A DNA stretch of 45,372 nt from a virus. The notes under the pieces are model-generated. The model did no database searches. It was not told the DNA's origin and saw only the letters and a list, made by a program, of their open reading frames with translations. Position numbers and translations under genes: made by a program. Shown one piece after another: positions 16,594 to 24,379 of this stretch. Positions within the stretch are counted from its first letter, which is position 1. Each line of letters opens with the position of its first letter. Where the stretch lies: the IMG/VR virus record IMGVR_UViG_3300048928_000176, positions 1 through 45,372 of that record. One strand, 5' to 3'.

Positions 16594-17152
16594 AGTCTGG
16601 CCAGCGCTCTTGCTTGAACAGCAAGAACGGCGTGCGTTCGCAGAACCGGTCCCCTGGATATCGGGTCTGCTGGTCGCGATCGGTGTAGAATCCGTTTGCC
16701 GGGTTGTTGCGTCCGACATATGGGCTCTCATGATTGATGCTCAGACTTCTGGTGTCGAGGGTTCGGCTCACCTCGATCGTAGTCATGATGCGCAGGCCGA
16801 TGGGGCACGGCATGCCGCTCTTGGCCTGCCCCTGGAACGCCTGCAGATAGAACGAGACCGGTTGCTGCTGGTACTCGCTGCGCTCGTTCACGGCCTTCGG
16901 CAGGAGGTCTGGCGACACACCCGATGCCGTGATCTTTCCTGCCGGCGCATTGCCCGATAGCGGCCCTGCCAGCCCGTCCAGCGAGACAATTTCGCCCAGG
17001 CCGTCCCATTCGCGGCCATCGAGCGTTCGGAGCGTCCCAAAGCCCCCAATCCAAATCCGCTTCGTCACGGAGACGAAATGAAACTGGATCAGGAACGCGA
17101 GCTGAGCGTCCTTGTTGCTGACGACCGCTTCAATCTCAGAAGGCAGGGCCAT
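16589..17152 (-). CDS. Tail assembly/tip protein (187 aa)
   Basis: Immediately downstream of the tape measure gene. It starts MALPSEIEAVVSNKDAQLAF, with WIGGFGTLRTLDGREWDGLG and NPANGFYTDRDQQTRYPGD. The gene order (tape measure, this, NlpC-like, tip) matches the minor tail proteins of GTA-like and lambda-like tails. The exact family is uncertain. Confidence 0.7.
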   Translation of the reverse strand: MALPSEIEAVVSNKDAQLAFLIQFHFVSVTKRIWIGGFGTLRTLDGREWDGLGEIVSLDGLAGPLSGNAPAGKITASGVSPDLLPKAVNERSEYQQQPVSFYLQAFQGQAKSGMPCPIGLRIMTTIEVSRTLDTRSLSINHESPYVGRNNPANGFYTDRDQQTRYPGDRFCERTPFLLFKQERWPDY

Positions 17153-17154
17153 GG

Positions 17155-19053
17155 CTAACCGAACCGGCCTTGTTGTGAGGCGACAGAGGCCACAGCGATA
17201 CCAGGCACGCGGCTCAAGACTTGCGCCTGAGACCGGGCGATGGCGCGGGTCAGTTGCTCCTCGCTCAGACCCGACCCGTTGATCACAGTGTCACCGAAGC
17301 TCACGCTGGTACCTCCGGAAGACCGGCCGGTTGGGATTTTCGGGATGATCGTCCCGCTGGTATTGGGAACGAAGATTTCCGGGCGTTTCTCACCAACGAC
17401 GTAGGCTTGCCCAGCGCTGACCGGGCCGCCGTTCGCTCGCGCGCCGCCGAAACCAAGGAGCGACGAGAATGCCGAAACCCCACCCGCCGACGTCGGATTG
17501 AAGAACGACGCAAAGATCGAGTTAATGGCCGCCTTCTCCAGCGTTTTTAGCAGGCTACCGAATACCTCATTGAGGTTCTTGCCTTCCACCACTGCGTCCG
17601 CAAAAGCCGAGGATAGCGATGAGCCGATGATCGCGCTTGCACTATTGATCCTGCTGAGCGACTCGCGAGCCTTGTCGAAATTCTCGGTCGCCACCTTGGC
17701 TCCTTCTGATGCCGAGATGAACGATTGCTTGTGCGCCTCGGTCAGACTGATCCGCGCTTCCACCAGCGCCTGTTCAGCCGATATCGTCGCGCGCAGCTTT
17801 TGGTACTGGTCAATCTGTGCCTGCGTTACCTCGCCCTCGTCCTTTCGGATGGCATTCAGCAGCTGAAATTCCGCGCGAAGCTGAGCCTGTGCTGCGTTGT
17901 TCTGTAGCACCGCAATCGTGTCAGCATTCAGCGTCGCCGTATGGCGAGTGATCTGCTCCTCAGTGCGATCGAAGCTATCCTTGTCGGAGCCACCCGCCTC
18001 TGGCTTATTCTTGGACGGGACGTTCGACAGCGCCCTATCTCGATCGGCGGTCGACGTTCCATTCTGCCGAGGCGCAAGCGGTCCGATGGCTTCCCGCCTG
18101 TCACTTCTCGCTCCGGCGGACGTGTCCAGACCCGAACTTTCGTCAATCTGCTCCTTCGCCGCCTTGAAGCGAACCAGCGCACCGCGCAGCTTGTCAATTT
18201 CACCCGCCGCTGATTGCGTCGATGAATCGATCAGGCCGCCGCGGAACAGCTGCAGGAATTTGACCGCTCCACCGAGCAACGCGATGACGTCGGTAAGATC
18301 CTGCTTAATGACCTCAAACATGTTCTCGGCAAGATAGGCCTTGACCTTGGTCACTGCCGATCGCCACGCGTCGTCAAACTCTTTCGCCGAATCCGCTAGT
18401 TTCTGCAGGTTCGGGGCTGCTGCGGCGGCGTCATTCGCGAGACGCGTCACAGCGTCGCCACCTTGCTGCAGAAACTTGACCATGCCCTCGGCCTGACCGG
18501 CCGCCCGCGAAATATCGATCTTCTGAATTTCGGTTCGGGCGTTCTGGACCAGGTCCGCCACGATGGCGAATGTCTGCTGGAGGGTCAGCGTCTCACGGTT
18601 GATGCCCTGCAACGCCGCAGGGTTGACGTCGAACAGCGCCGTCAGGCTGTTCTTCTCGCCACGCTGCATTTCGTCGAGCAACACCGCGAGCCCCTTCAGG
18701 CTCTTGGTAGAGTCTTCGATCGAAACCTTCGCCTTGGATGCGGCCTCCTGAAAGCCCCACACGTCGTTTAGAGACTGGCCGACGAGGTTTGCCACCGCCG
18801 GAAGCTCAAGAAACCGATCCTTGAGATCTGTGACAAATTGGATCGCGGCCTCGATCCCCTTCGTCGAGAAATTCGAGAACAGGTTGCCGAGAAACGAAGC
18901 AGCTACGGACGGGTTCAGCTTCGCGAAGCGGTCCTCGATGCCGGACACGGTCTTGTCCGCGACGTCGCCGGCCCGGTTCATGTCCCTTTCGAACTTCGTC
19001 AGCTGCGCAGAAAGCGCAACGACCAGGGCAGCTGTTTTGTCGTCACCAGCCAT
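17155..19053 (-). CDS. Tape measure protein (632 aa)
   Basis: Long, mostly helical protein with an N-terminal LVVALSAQLTKFERDMNRAG typical of tape measures, a heptad-rich middle, and a C-terminal Gly/Ala region (FGGARANGGPVSAGQAYVVG) found in many siphovirus tape measures. It sets tail length and is threaded through the tube at ejection. At the usual ~0.15 nm per residue it predicts a tail near 95 nm (inference). It follows the tail assembly chaperones as expected. Confidence 0.88.
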   Translation of the reverse strand: MAGDDKTAALVVALSAQLTKFERDMNRAGDVADKTVSGIEDRFAKLNPSVAASFLGNLFSNFSTKGIEAAIQFVTDLKDRFLELPAVANLVGQSLNDVWGFQEAASKAKVSIEDSTKSLKGLAVLLDEMQRGEKNSLTALFDVNPAALQGINRETLTLQQTFAIVADLVQNARTEIQKIDISRAAGQAEGMVKFLQQGGDAVTRLANDAAAAAPNLQKLADSAKEFDDAWRSAVTKVKAYLAENMFEVIKQDLTDVIALLGGAVKFLQLFRGGLIDSSTQSAAGEIDKLRGALVRFKAAKEQIDESSGLDTSAGARSDRREAIGPLAPRQNGTSTADRDRALSNVPSKNKPEAGGSDKDSFDRTEEQITRHTATLNADTIAVLQNNAAQAQLRAEFQLLNAIRKDEGEVTQAQIDQYQKLRATISAEQALVEARISLTEAHKQSFISASEGAKVATENFDKARESLSRINSASAIIGSSLSSAFADAVVEGKNLNEVFGSLLKTLEKAAINSIFASFFNPTSAGGVSAFSSLLGFGGARANGGPVSAGQAYVVGEKRPEIFVPNTSGTIIPKIPTGRSSGGTSVSFGDTVINGSGLSEEQLTRAIARSQAQVLSRVPGIAVASVASQQGRFG

Positions 19054-19458
19054 CTATTCCGCCGACCGTTCTTTGATTGCCTTGGTGATGCGACGCTTAA
19101 TGGCCGAGATGATCTTCTTCTTTCGCAACCGATAGGTCGGAAAGAAGAATGGCTTTGCGGCCATGCGCTGCGTCCCGAACTCGTCGGCGCGGGCATAATC
19201 GAATGGCTTGCTGGAGACAGAAGGTCGGATTGTCAGCTTGCCACCGGCGACTATGCGGACCTGGGTATCTCTCTTGCCCGGCACTTTCCGGACCGAGTGA
19301 GCAAGCTTCCCCTCAAATTTCGGGGCGACCGACTCGATCAGGTTCGCAAGCTGGTCAGCCTGAACGTTCAGCTCTTCCACGGCGACGTCATGGACCTCAC
19401 GCTTGAGAACCTGAGTAAGTCGCCTGAACCGCTGAACGCTCTGATTCGGCTTTGCCAT
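19054..19458 (-). CDS. HK97 gp10-like minor tail/connector protein (134 aa)
   Basis: The C-terminal block RADEFGTQRMAAKPFFFPTY is the signature of HK97 gp10-family proteins (E-F-G-T...-A-x-P-F), preceded by LANLIESVAPKFEGKLAHSV. The family normally sits between head-tail adaptor and tail tube genes; here it lies between the chaperone and the tape measure, which is an unusual position. Very basic C-terminus. Confidence 0.72.
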   Translation of the reverse strand: MAKPNQSVQRFRRLTQVLKREVHDVAVEELNVQADQLANLIESVAPKFEGKLAHSVRKVPGKRDTQVRIVAGGKLTIRPSVSSKPFDYARADEFGTQRMAAKPFFFPTYRLRKKKIISAIKRRITKAIKERSAE

Positions 19459-19460
19459 GG

Positions 19461-20014
19461 CTAAGAGTCCTTAAGCCAATCCCAAATCTCGTCTGCCTCT
19501 TCACCGGACAGAGCGTTGCTCTCTTCCGTGGCGCCCGACAACATTGCGTAGAACTGCCACATCGACATAGCGTTCACCTGCTGCGGCGTCATAGGGAGCT
19601 TGGCGACTAGGGCGTATAAGGCTCCGAACCGGAATTTTCCGTTGGGGAGATCGGCAAGCTGCCGTCCTGACTCGGAGCCTCTGATTTTTTTTCGATCTTC
19701 TCCTCGGGAGCGCCGAGGCAGCCGGCCATCAGGATCGCTTGAGCCGTGAGCCTGCTTTCGGCAGGAGGTCGCTTCTCCACATAGGTTGCAACCAGCTTTG
19801 ACGCTTCGACAGGCGTGAGCCCGCCGCCGATCAGGCCCCAGCGAATGACCTCCGAAATGTCCTTGAGCCTGCACGTCCCATTGTTGAGGCGTTCCAACAC
19901 GACGAAAGGACCCGCGTCACTGGCCTGCTGGATTTCCGCCAGCTCACCCCAACCAAGACGAAACATGTACGTTCCATCACCCCAGGCCAGCAGAACGGTT
20001 CCGTCGCGGCTCAA
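19461..20014 (-). CDS. Tail assembly chaperone, -1 frameshift product (about 184 aa)
   Basis: The 0-frame chaperone (see 19607-20014) reads into A8 at 19692-19685. A -1 slip there continues as IRGSESGRQLADLPNGKFRF, then ALYALVAKLPMTPQQVNAMS and an acidic Trp-containing end (GEEADEIWDWLKDS). This second part has the pattern of the GTA g10.1-type tail chaperone (LYALVAKLxMTPxQVxxMSxWQF) and has no start codon of its own near its beginning. It is coded as join of 19685-20014 and 19461-19685 on the complement. This mirrors the G/GT pair of lambda: a short and a long chaperone made from one start. Confidence 0.8.
19607..20014 (-). CDS. Tail assembly chaperone, unshifted form; GTA gp10-like (135 aa)
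   Basis: Starts with TTG at 20014, overlapping the tube gene stop (TTGA). WGDGTYMFRLGWGELAEIQQ, DAGPFVVLERLNNG, VIRWGLIGGGLTPVEASKLV and AESRLTAQAIL are the GTA gp10 (DUF3356-like) pattern. It binds the tape measure during tail assembly. The last 30 residues after the slip site (SEAPSQDGSLPISPTENSGS...) are used only when no frameshift occurs. The Shine-Dalgarno-like GGCGTGACG before the start is weak; translational coupling is likely. Confidence 0.82.
   Translation of the reverse strand: MSRDGTVLLAWGDGTYMFRLGWGELAEIQQASDAGPFVVLERLNNGTCRLKDISEVIRWGLIGGGLTPVEASKLVATYVEKRPPAESRLTAQAILMAGCLGAPEEKIEKKSEAPSQDGSLPISPTENSGSEPYTP
19685..19692 (-). promoter_or_regulatory. Programmed -1 frameshift slippery site
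   Basis: On the minus strand the coding sequence reads GAA AAA AAA T, an A8 run containing the slippery heptamer A AAA AAA. The zero frame continues to a stop at 19607. The -1 frame is open to 19461 and encodes the second chaperone domain. Confidence 0.8.
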
Positions 20015-20451
20015 GGCGTCACCACCCGCACGAGTTCGCCATCGCTCTGCATCTCGACGTTCGCGGTTACGCGGCCGCCCTGCTCGGCGCCCGTCGTAAA
20101 CGTGGCAACGTGCATAAAGCCGGTCCATGTGATGGTCTTCGCGGCGAATTCGACTTCGACCTTCACCGGGACGCTCTCATCGTCTTCCCAAGCGTCGAGC
20201 CAAGTCTCCACGGACTCGGATGCGAGAACGCCTTCACCGGAAACCGATGCAGACAGACTGGTGGCGTCGCGGCCGACCCACGCAACAGCGTCAGGATCAT
20301 CGCAATCGGGAATATTGACCTCTGAAAGGTTCTTGGTCAGGGTCAGCGACTTCGACGTAAAGCCACAGGGCGCCGAATAGACGATCGGGTCCGAGGCGTT
20401 GCCGAGCATAACTTTGAATTTTCCGAAGCGGGCAGTCGTCGGCTTGGCCAT
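20011..20451 (-). CDS. Major tail tube protein (146 aa)
   Basis: Pattern of siphovirus tail tube proteins: FKVMLGNASDPIVYSAPCGF, then VNIPDCDDPDAVAWVGRDAT, VSGEGVLASESVETWLDAW and GGRVTANVEMQSDG. It polymerises into the tail tube around the tape measure. Position between the completion protein and the chaperones is canonical. Confidence 0.88.
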   Translation of the reverse strand: MAKPTTARFGKFKVMLGNASDPIVYSAPCGFTSKSLTLTKNLSEVNIPDCDDPDAVAWVGRDATSLSASVSGEGVLASESVETWLDAWEDDESVPVKVEVEFAAKTITWTGFMHVATFTTGAEQGGRVTANVEMQSDGELVRVVTP

Positions 20452-20466
20452 GGCTCAGTTTCCTTT

Positions 20467-20877
20467 TCAGATATCAGGTTGCTCGACAAGAGCGGTGAAT
20501 TCGATGACGGAGTGATTGGTCAGTCCGTCGGGGTCTTTCAGATTTTGGGTTGAGGTGTGCCGGATGGAAACGAGTGCGTTATCCGCGAGTGGGAGATCGT
20601 AGTCGTGCAGAGCGGCACGGACCGCCTCGGCGATGCGCTTAACTTCGGAGAGGCCGACAGTCCGCGACCACGCGTCGACCTGGATCGAAACCTCAAAGCC
20701 CGTAATGCAATCGGCGTCGTCTGAGATCGACTGATCCGGGCCCCAAGACACGTAGGGGAACGTCGGGTTCGACGGCACCTGATCATAGACCCGCATCCCG
20801 ATCAGCGCGGTGAGCGCCGCGAAGGCTTTCAGCCGGACAACAATTGCGGCCTGCAGCTCGAGCGACGGGCTGGTCAA
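20467..20877 (-). CDS. Tail completion protein, DUF3168 (136 aa)
   Basis: Starts with TTG at 20877 (TTGA overlap with the upstream stop). The sequence ELQAAIVVRLKAFAALTALI, RVYDQVPSNPTFPYVSWG and VSIQVDAWSRTVGLSEVKRI is the DUF3168 family. These proteins cap the tail tube at the head-proximal end. Confidence 0.88.
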   Translation of the reverse strand: MTSPSLELQAAIVVRLKAFAALTALIGMRVYDQVPSNPTFPYVSWGPDQSISDDADCITGFEVSIQVDAWSRTVGLSEVKRIAEAVRAALHDYDLPLADNALVSIRHTSTQNLKDPDGLTNHSVIEFTALVEQPDI

Positions 20878-21047
20878 TGATCGGCCCTCTTAACATCAGA
20901 AGCGACGAACTGGCCGGCGCCGGCATCTCGGATCGCCTTGGCAGCCAATTCGGGAACACGCTCGTATGTCCGACCGCCCCTGTAGGCGATGACGACCCCG
21001 GACTTCGGCCGATAGTCGAAGTCGCGCGACATGGTGACGGTCTTCAT
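20874..21047 (-). CDS. Small connector-region protein (57 aa)
   Basis: A 57-residue frame (MKTVTMSRDFDYRPKSGVVI start; YRGGRTYERVPELAAKAIRD) with overlaps at both ends: the start lies four bases inside the adaptor gene and its TGA lies in the TTG start of DUF3168. It holds the place where many phages encode an HK97 gp10-like protein. The family is uncertain. Confidence 0.7.
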   Translation of the reverse strand: MKTVTMSRDFDYRPKSGVVIAYRGGRTYERVPELAAKAIRDAGAGQFVASDVKRADH

Positions 21048-21397
21048 GCCGCGACCCCGGTCTGCGTCAGGATTTCCCAGAATGCCCCGCCGTCGTCGGG
21101 GTCGACGATCGATCGGATCGCATATTCGGTGCCGCTACGCGCATCACGCGCGCGCCAGTCCGGCTGGATCTGGTTGGTCAGTGAGCTCTGCCGCACGACA
21201 ATGGTGACCGGCTGCTGCCCGACGAGGCGCGCGGCAACAACCGCCTCCCCGCCGAACTTGGCTTGTACCTTGGCCGCGACGACAAACTGCTCGACGAACT
21301 CGGACTGTGTGTTGCCGAGGTCATCCGGTGCGTCAGGGTTGACGTCCTGCCGCTTCTGGAACGATACCCGGTGCGACAGTTGGCCGGCTGTCGTCAT
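21044..21397 (-). CDS. Head-tail adaptor protein (117 aa)
   Basis: Matches the phage head-tail joining family (HK97 gp7/SPP1 gp16 type): GQLSHRVSFQKRQDV, WRARDARSGTEYAIRSIVDP and a central VRQSSL. It closes the portal/connector stack before tail attachment. Confidence 0.85.
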   Translation of the reverse strand: MTTAGQLSHRVSFQKRQDVNPDAPDDLGNTQSEFVEQFVVAAKVQAKFGGEAVVAARLVGQQPVTIVVRQSSLTNQIQPDWRARDARSGTEYAIRSIVDPDDGGAFWEILTQTGVAA

Positions 21398-21400
21398 GGC

Positions 21401-21814
21401 TTAGAGCGTGACGCCGGGCGTCTGAATTGCGACGTTCAGCACGGTTGCCGACTTGGCTAAGCCAATCAGACAGACGTTTTCGCCTGCCGCTAGGTCCGCC
21501 GCAGGCTGAAGGCCGCCGGGCGTCTCGGACAGATAGACGGGCTGGCCCGGCGTCAGGGTGGCGCCGATCGTGACGTCACCACCGGTGCAAACGGCAAGCG
21601 GCTGGTTCAGCGCTGCGCCGTTGAGAGCGATGCCCCCTGCCTTCTTGGCTTCGGCCGTGGCCGAATTGCTGTCGGCCAGCATCCACTTCTTGGTCGTGGA
21701 TGACAGATAGACGGCCTTGCCAGCGGTGATGGCCTCGCCGGCCAATTGGCCGAGAACGCGGGTTGCCGAGGAGTCGGCGACGACGGATGCGGCAGTGACG
21801 CTGAGATCGGCCAT
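21401..21814 (-). CDS. DUF2190-like capsid decoration protein (137 aa)
   Basis: AGKAVYLSSTTKKWMLADSN, GGIALNGAALNQPLAVCTGG, TIGATLTPGQPVYLSETPGG and the closing LGLAKSATVLNVAIQTPGV follow the pattern of DUF2190-type phage proteins, which are capsid decoration or fibre-base proteins in several phages. All-beta, no long helix. Probably sits on the capsid surface. Confidence 0.72.
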   Translation of the reverse strand: MADLSVTAASVVADSSATRVLGQLAGEAITAGKAVYLSSTTKKWMLADSNSATAEAKKAGGIALNGAALNQPLAVCTGGDVTIGATLTPGQPVYLSETPGGLQPAADLAAGENVCLIGLAKSATVLNVAIQTPGVTL

Positions 21815-21829
21815 GACGGCTCCCTTGGG

Positions 21830-22405
21830 TTAAGCGAAAACGCGATATGTCGCGAGAAGCGCGGCGACGGCGAACGGCAGCTCTGTCCGAGGCTGGTCGG
21901 TCGACGCTTCGCGGTTCTCGTAGAGCTCTGACACCATCATCAGGACGGCGTGGCGGATCGGCTGCGGCACATCTTCAGCCGCGCCATAACCGGAAATGTA
22001 TTGAATGCGGACGGCTTCGCTCTGCGACCGTGTCGAGGGCCATGAGGCGCCATAGGCGGGCGACAAGCGGGGCAATCCGGGCGGTCCAACAAGGCGGTAG
22101 TTCGCCTCTGCCACGGTCTGCTCGACGCCGTCGGTGTCGTCGTAATCGACGCTCAGAATTTCAATGATGGGAGGATACGGCAGGCGGATGTCGCACACAC
22201 CGAAACCATCGCCGCGCCATTCCAAGGTCTGCTCGACGAGGCATCGCCCAAGCCACCCATCCGGCCCATCGATCGTCGAGGTCGCGGCAGCAACCAAGGA
22301 TTCGATATAAGCGTCATCGTCGTCGTGATCGACGCGCAGATGTTCCTTGGCCTCCTCAAGGGAGACGACAGGTTCTTCCGGCGGCGTCACGACGACGATG
22401 GACAT
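21830..22405 (-). CDS. Head-tail connector protein, HK97 gp6-like (191 aa)
   Basis: VVSLEEAKEHLRVDHDDDDAY, a short helix, then RLPYPPIIEILSVDYDDTDG and IQYISGYGAAEDVPQPIRHA: the classic gp6-like connector layout, ending with a helical region. It forms the ring under the portal. Confidence 0.9.
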   Translation of the reverse strand: MSIVVVTPPEEPVVSLEEAKEHLRVDHDDDDAYIESLVAAATSTIDGPDGWLGRCLVEQTLEWRGDGFGVCDIRLPYPPIIEILSVDYDDTDGVEQTVAEANYRLVGPPGLPRLSPAYGASWPSTRSQSEAVRIQYISGYGAAEDVPQPIRHAVLMMVSELYENREASTDQPRTELPFAVAALLATYRVFA

Positions 22406-22410
22406 AATGA

Positions 22411-22782
22411 TCAGTCGATCAGGACGTGGAAAACGCCAGTCTTGGCGGCGCCGCCCTGGGCGAGCACGATCTTGACACGATCGTTAGCGAGACCCGGCTT
22501 GTCCTGGATTGCGGTACCGGACGCCGCGTACAGCGATGCGGTGCCGTCGGCAGCAGCCGTCGGAGCGCGGGGATAGGTGACGAAGGCCGCTGCGACATTC
22601 GACCGAGAGACAAGCGTCTCGCCGGTGGCTTCGGCAGTGATCGTCATATCCACGGTGTTCGTATAGGGAACGGTGCCATCCGGCACATAGTGCAGGCTGT
22701 GGAGTTTGCCAGAAATGCGCGGGGTATAGGCGGTGACGGTACCGTCGGACGCCGTCGTGACGGTGACTTTATAGCGCTTCAT
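22411..22782 (-). CDS. Phage head-region protein of unknown role (123 aa)
   Basis: MKRYKVTVTTASDGTVTAYT, GKLHSLHYVPDGTVPYTNTV, MTITAEATGETL and LANDRVKIVLAQGGAAKTGV form a pattern seen in a small all-beta protein common in alphaproteobacterial phages beside the capsid genes. It is most likely a minor head or decoration protein. Confidence 0.75.
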   Translation of the reverse strand: MKRYKVTVTTASDGTVTAYTPRISGKLHSLHYVPDGTVPYTNTVDMTITAEATGETLVSRSNVAAAFVTYPRAPTAAADGTASLYAASGTAIQDKPGLANDRVKIVLAQGGAAKTGVFHVLID

Positions 22783-22797
22783 GATACTTCTCCTTGT

Positions 22798-22811
22798 GGC
22801 GCCGCAGCGCC
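22798..22811 (-). other. Intercistronic hairpin
   Basis: On the minus strand GGCGC-TGCG-GCGCC forms a 5-bp GC-only stem with a tetraloop, between the stop of 22828-23085 and the start at 22782. It differs by one base from the hairpin at 23108-23121, and there is no U-run. See the finding on paired hairpins. Confidence 0.6.
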
Positions 22812-22827
22812 GGGTTGGCGGGTTGGG

Positions 22828-23085
22828 CTACTTGCCCTTGTGCCGCGGTTTTTCGGCCTTGTTCGCCGGAGCGGATTCGGCCTTGTTGAGGGGTGCAGGC
22901 TCTGCTTTCGCAGCCGGTTCAGCCGCGGGCTTCTCAGCCGGTGCAGTCTTTTCCTTGCGTGGGATGAGCACGCCAAGGGCGACCAGATGCGCTGCATCGG
23001 TCTCATTGAGGGTCCGGACGTCGCCTTCGTTGTAGAGCTTGTCGCCCTCGTGGATGCGCGCCACGTCGTATTCACGCTCTGCCAT
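22828..23085 (-). CDS. Lys/Ala/Pro-rich head-region protein (85 aa)
   Basis: A folded N-terminal half (MAEREYDVARIHEGDKLYNE to LVALGVLI) is followed by a disordered Ala/Glu/Lys/Pro tail with repeats (AEKPAAEPAAKAE, NKAESAPANKAE). It sits between capsid and head protein genes and is flanked by two near-identical RNA hairpins. Small proteins of this layout are found next to HK97 capsid genes in alphaproteobacterial phages; function unknown. Confidence 0.75.
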   Translation of the reverse strand: MAEREYDVARIHEGDKLYNEGDVRTLNETDAAHLVALGVLIPRKEKTAPAEKPAAEPAAKAEPAPLNKAESAPANKAEKPRHKGK

Positions 23086-23104
23086 GTCTCTCTCCTGAGC
23101 ATTG

Positions 23105-23124
23105 GCCGGCGCCGAAGCGCCGAC
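23105..23124 (-). other. UUCG-tetraloop hairpin after the capsid gene
   Basis: Minus strand GTCGGCGC-TTCG-GCGCCGGC: an 8-bp stem with one G-U pair and a very stable cUUCGg loop, 18 bases after the capsid stop codon. No U-run, so not a terminator. It could protect the abundant capsid mRNA from 3' exonucleases or tune downstream expression. Confidence 0.7.
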
Positions 23125-23142
23125 CGTCTGCTATTGGGGTGG

Positions 23143-24348
23143 TTACGCGGCGAGCGCGGTGTCGAGATCGCCGTAGATGAACGCCTCGGGGCGATACACC
23201 GCGAGCGCGAGACGCTCTTCAGCCAGAGCCGTGATCAGGTTCTTGATGAAGTCATCTTCGTTCTCGGTCGCGATCTCGACGCGAGCCGTCCAGCGGTCGA
23301 ACACCTGAGCGCCAAGCTTGAAGGCGCCGGTGAGGAACTTGCGGACGGTGATGGCCTGGGTTGCCACTACCGGCAGGCCCCACAACGTGGGCGTGGTGGT
23401 GCCCTGCGGGTTGCCGATGATATAGCGGCCCTGGCTATCCTTCAGCGTCTCCATGCCCGCCCAATCGGTCGGGTGGAGAACGTGGCCGGTCGCCGGGTAT
23501 TCGGCGAGCGCCGCCTGCAGCATGGCCAGACGCAGAACGTCGAACATGTTGAGGTCAGCCAGCGCCACAGCCGGCGAGTAAGCCGTCGCCTGCGGGATGA
23601 TGCCGAGTAGGTTCTGACCGGTGCCGTCGCCGTTCAGAAGCTGGCCCTCTTCCTTGTAGGCCAGGCCGTATAGCAAACGATTGTTGATGATCGACTGCAG
23701 CTGCGCGACGTCGCTGAGCACCTGGCGCGAGGCCTTCATGTAGTGCGCGATGACCTTCGCCGAGGTCGAGACCAGATCCAGCTTGATATCGGACTGCGGC
23801 TTGGCCGCTCCTTCCGCCACCATGCCGGCGTTGTTGTTGAAGCCGGTTTCCTTCACGTATTCCAGCGTGCTGCCGTCCATCTGTCCCTGCGAAAGCAGGT
23901 CACGGACGGTCATGCGGCGCTGAGGCAGCGGCAGAATACCCGGCAGGCGGGTCGTCTGGATCGCGTCACCAACCGAACCGTCGGCATTGGTGGTCAGTGA
24001 GGTCAGCGTGGCCTTGGTCTGGAAGTCGACACGGCCGCGGGGATTGGCCTGGGCCAAGAACTGCTTGACCTTGTCGTCGCCGACGAACATTTCGCCCATC
24101 GACTTGGGAACGTCCTTGTCACCCTTCGTGCCTTCCAGAATCTTCTGCTCGAGCGTCGAAAGCTGCTCGTTCAGAGTATTCATCTTGGTCAGGGTTTCGT
24201 CGGCCTTGTCCTTCTGCTCAGTGGACATGGTAACGCCTTTCGCGGCCTCGGCGAGCGCCTTCTCGGCGATCTCCTTGACGGCATCAAAGGACTTCTGGAA
24301 TTCGGCCTTCACTTCGCCGGCCAGTTCGGCAGCGGTTTTCTCGGTCAT
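23143..24348 (-). CDS. HK97-fold major capsid protein (401 aa)
   Basis: A helical N-terminal delta-domain-like scaffold (residues 1-110, KTAAELAGEVKAEFQKSFDA and a heptad region) is followed by the HK97 fold with TTNADGSVGDAIQTTRLPGI, YVKETGFNNNAGMVAEGAAK and the C-terminal KFLTGAFKLGAQVFDRWTAR. The neighbouring protease would remove the delta domain after assembly. It is encoded directly after the protease, as usual for HK97-like phages. Confidence 0.94.
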   Translation of the reverse strand: MTEKTAAELAGEVKAEFQKSFDAVKEIAEKALAEAAKGVTMSTEQKDKADETLTKMNTLNEQLSTLEQKILEGTKGDKDVPKSMGEMFVGDDKVKQFLAQANPRGRVDFQTKATLTSLTTNADGSVGDAIQTTRLPGILPLPQRRMTVRDLLSQGQMDGSTLEYVKETGFNNNAGMVAEGAAKPQSDIKLDLVSTSAKVIAHYMKASRQVLSDVAQLQSIINNRLLYGLAYKEEGQLLNGDGTGQNLLGIIPQATAYSPAVALADLNMFDVLRLAMLQAALAEYPATGHVLHPTDWAGMETLKDSQGRYIIGNPQGTTTPTLWGLPVVATQAITVRKFLTGAFKLGAQVFDRWTARVEIATENEDDFIKNLITALAEERLALAVYRPEAFIYGDLDTALAA

Positions 24349-24379
24349 TGGTTTGCCCTTTCGGCAGAGGAGGAGGAAA

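Noticed and set aside
22426-23610. Long + strand open frame (394 codons) opposite the capsid region
   Set aside because: It runs antisense through the 123-aa, 85-aa and capsid genes, is Arg/Gly-rich, and has no motif. High GC produces such shadow frames.
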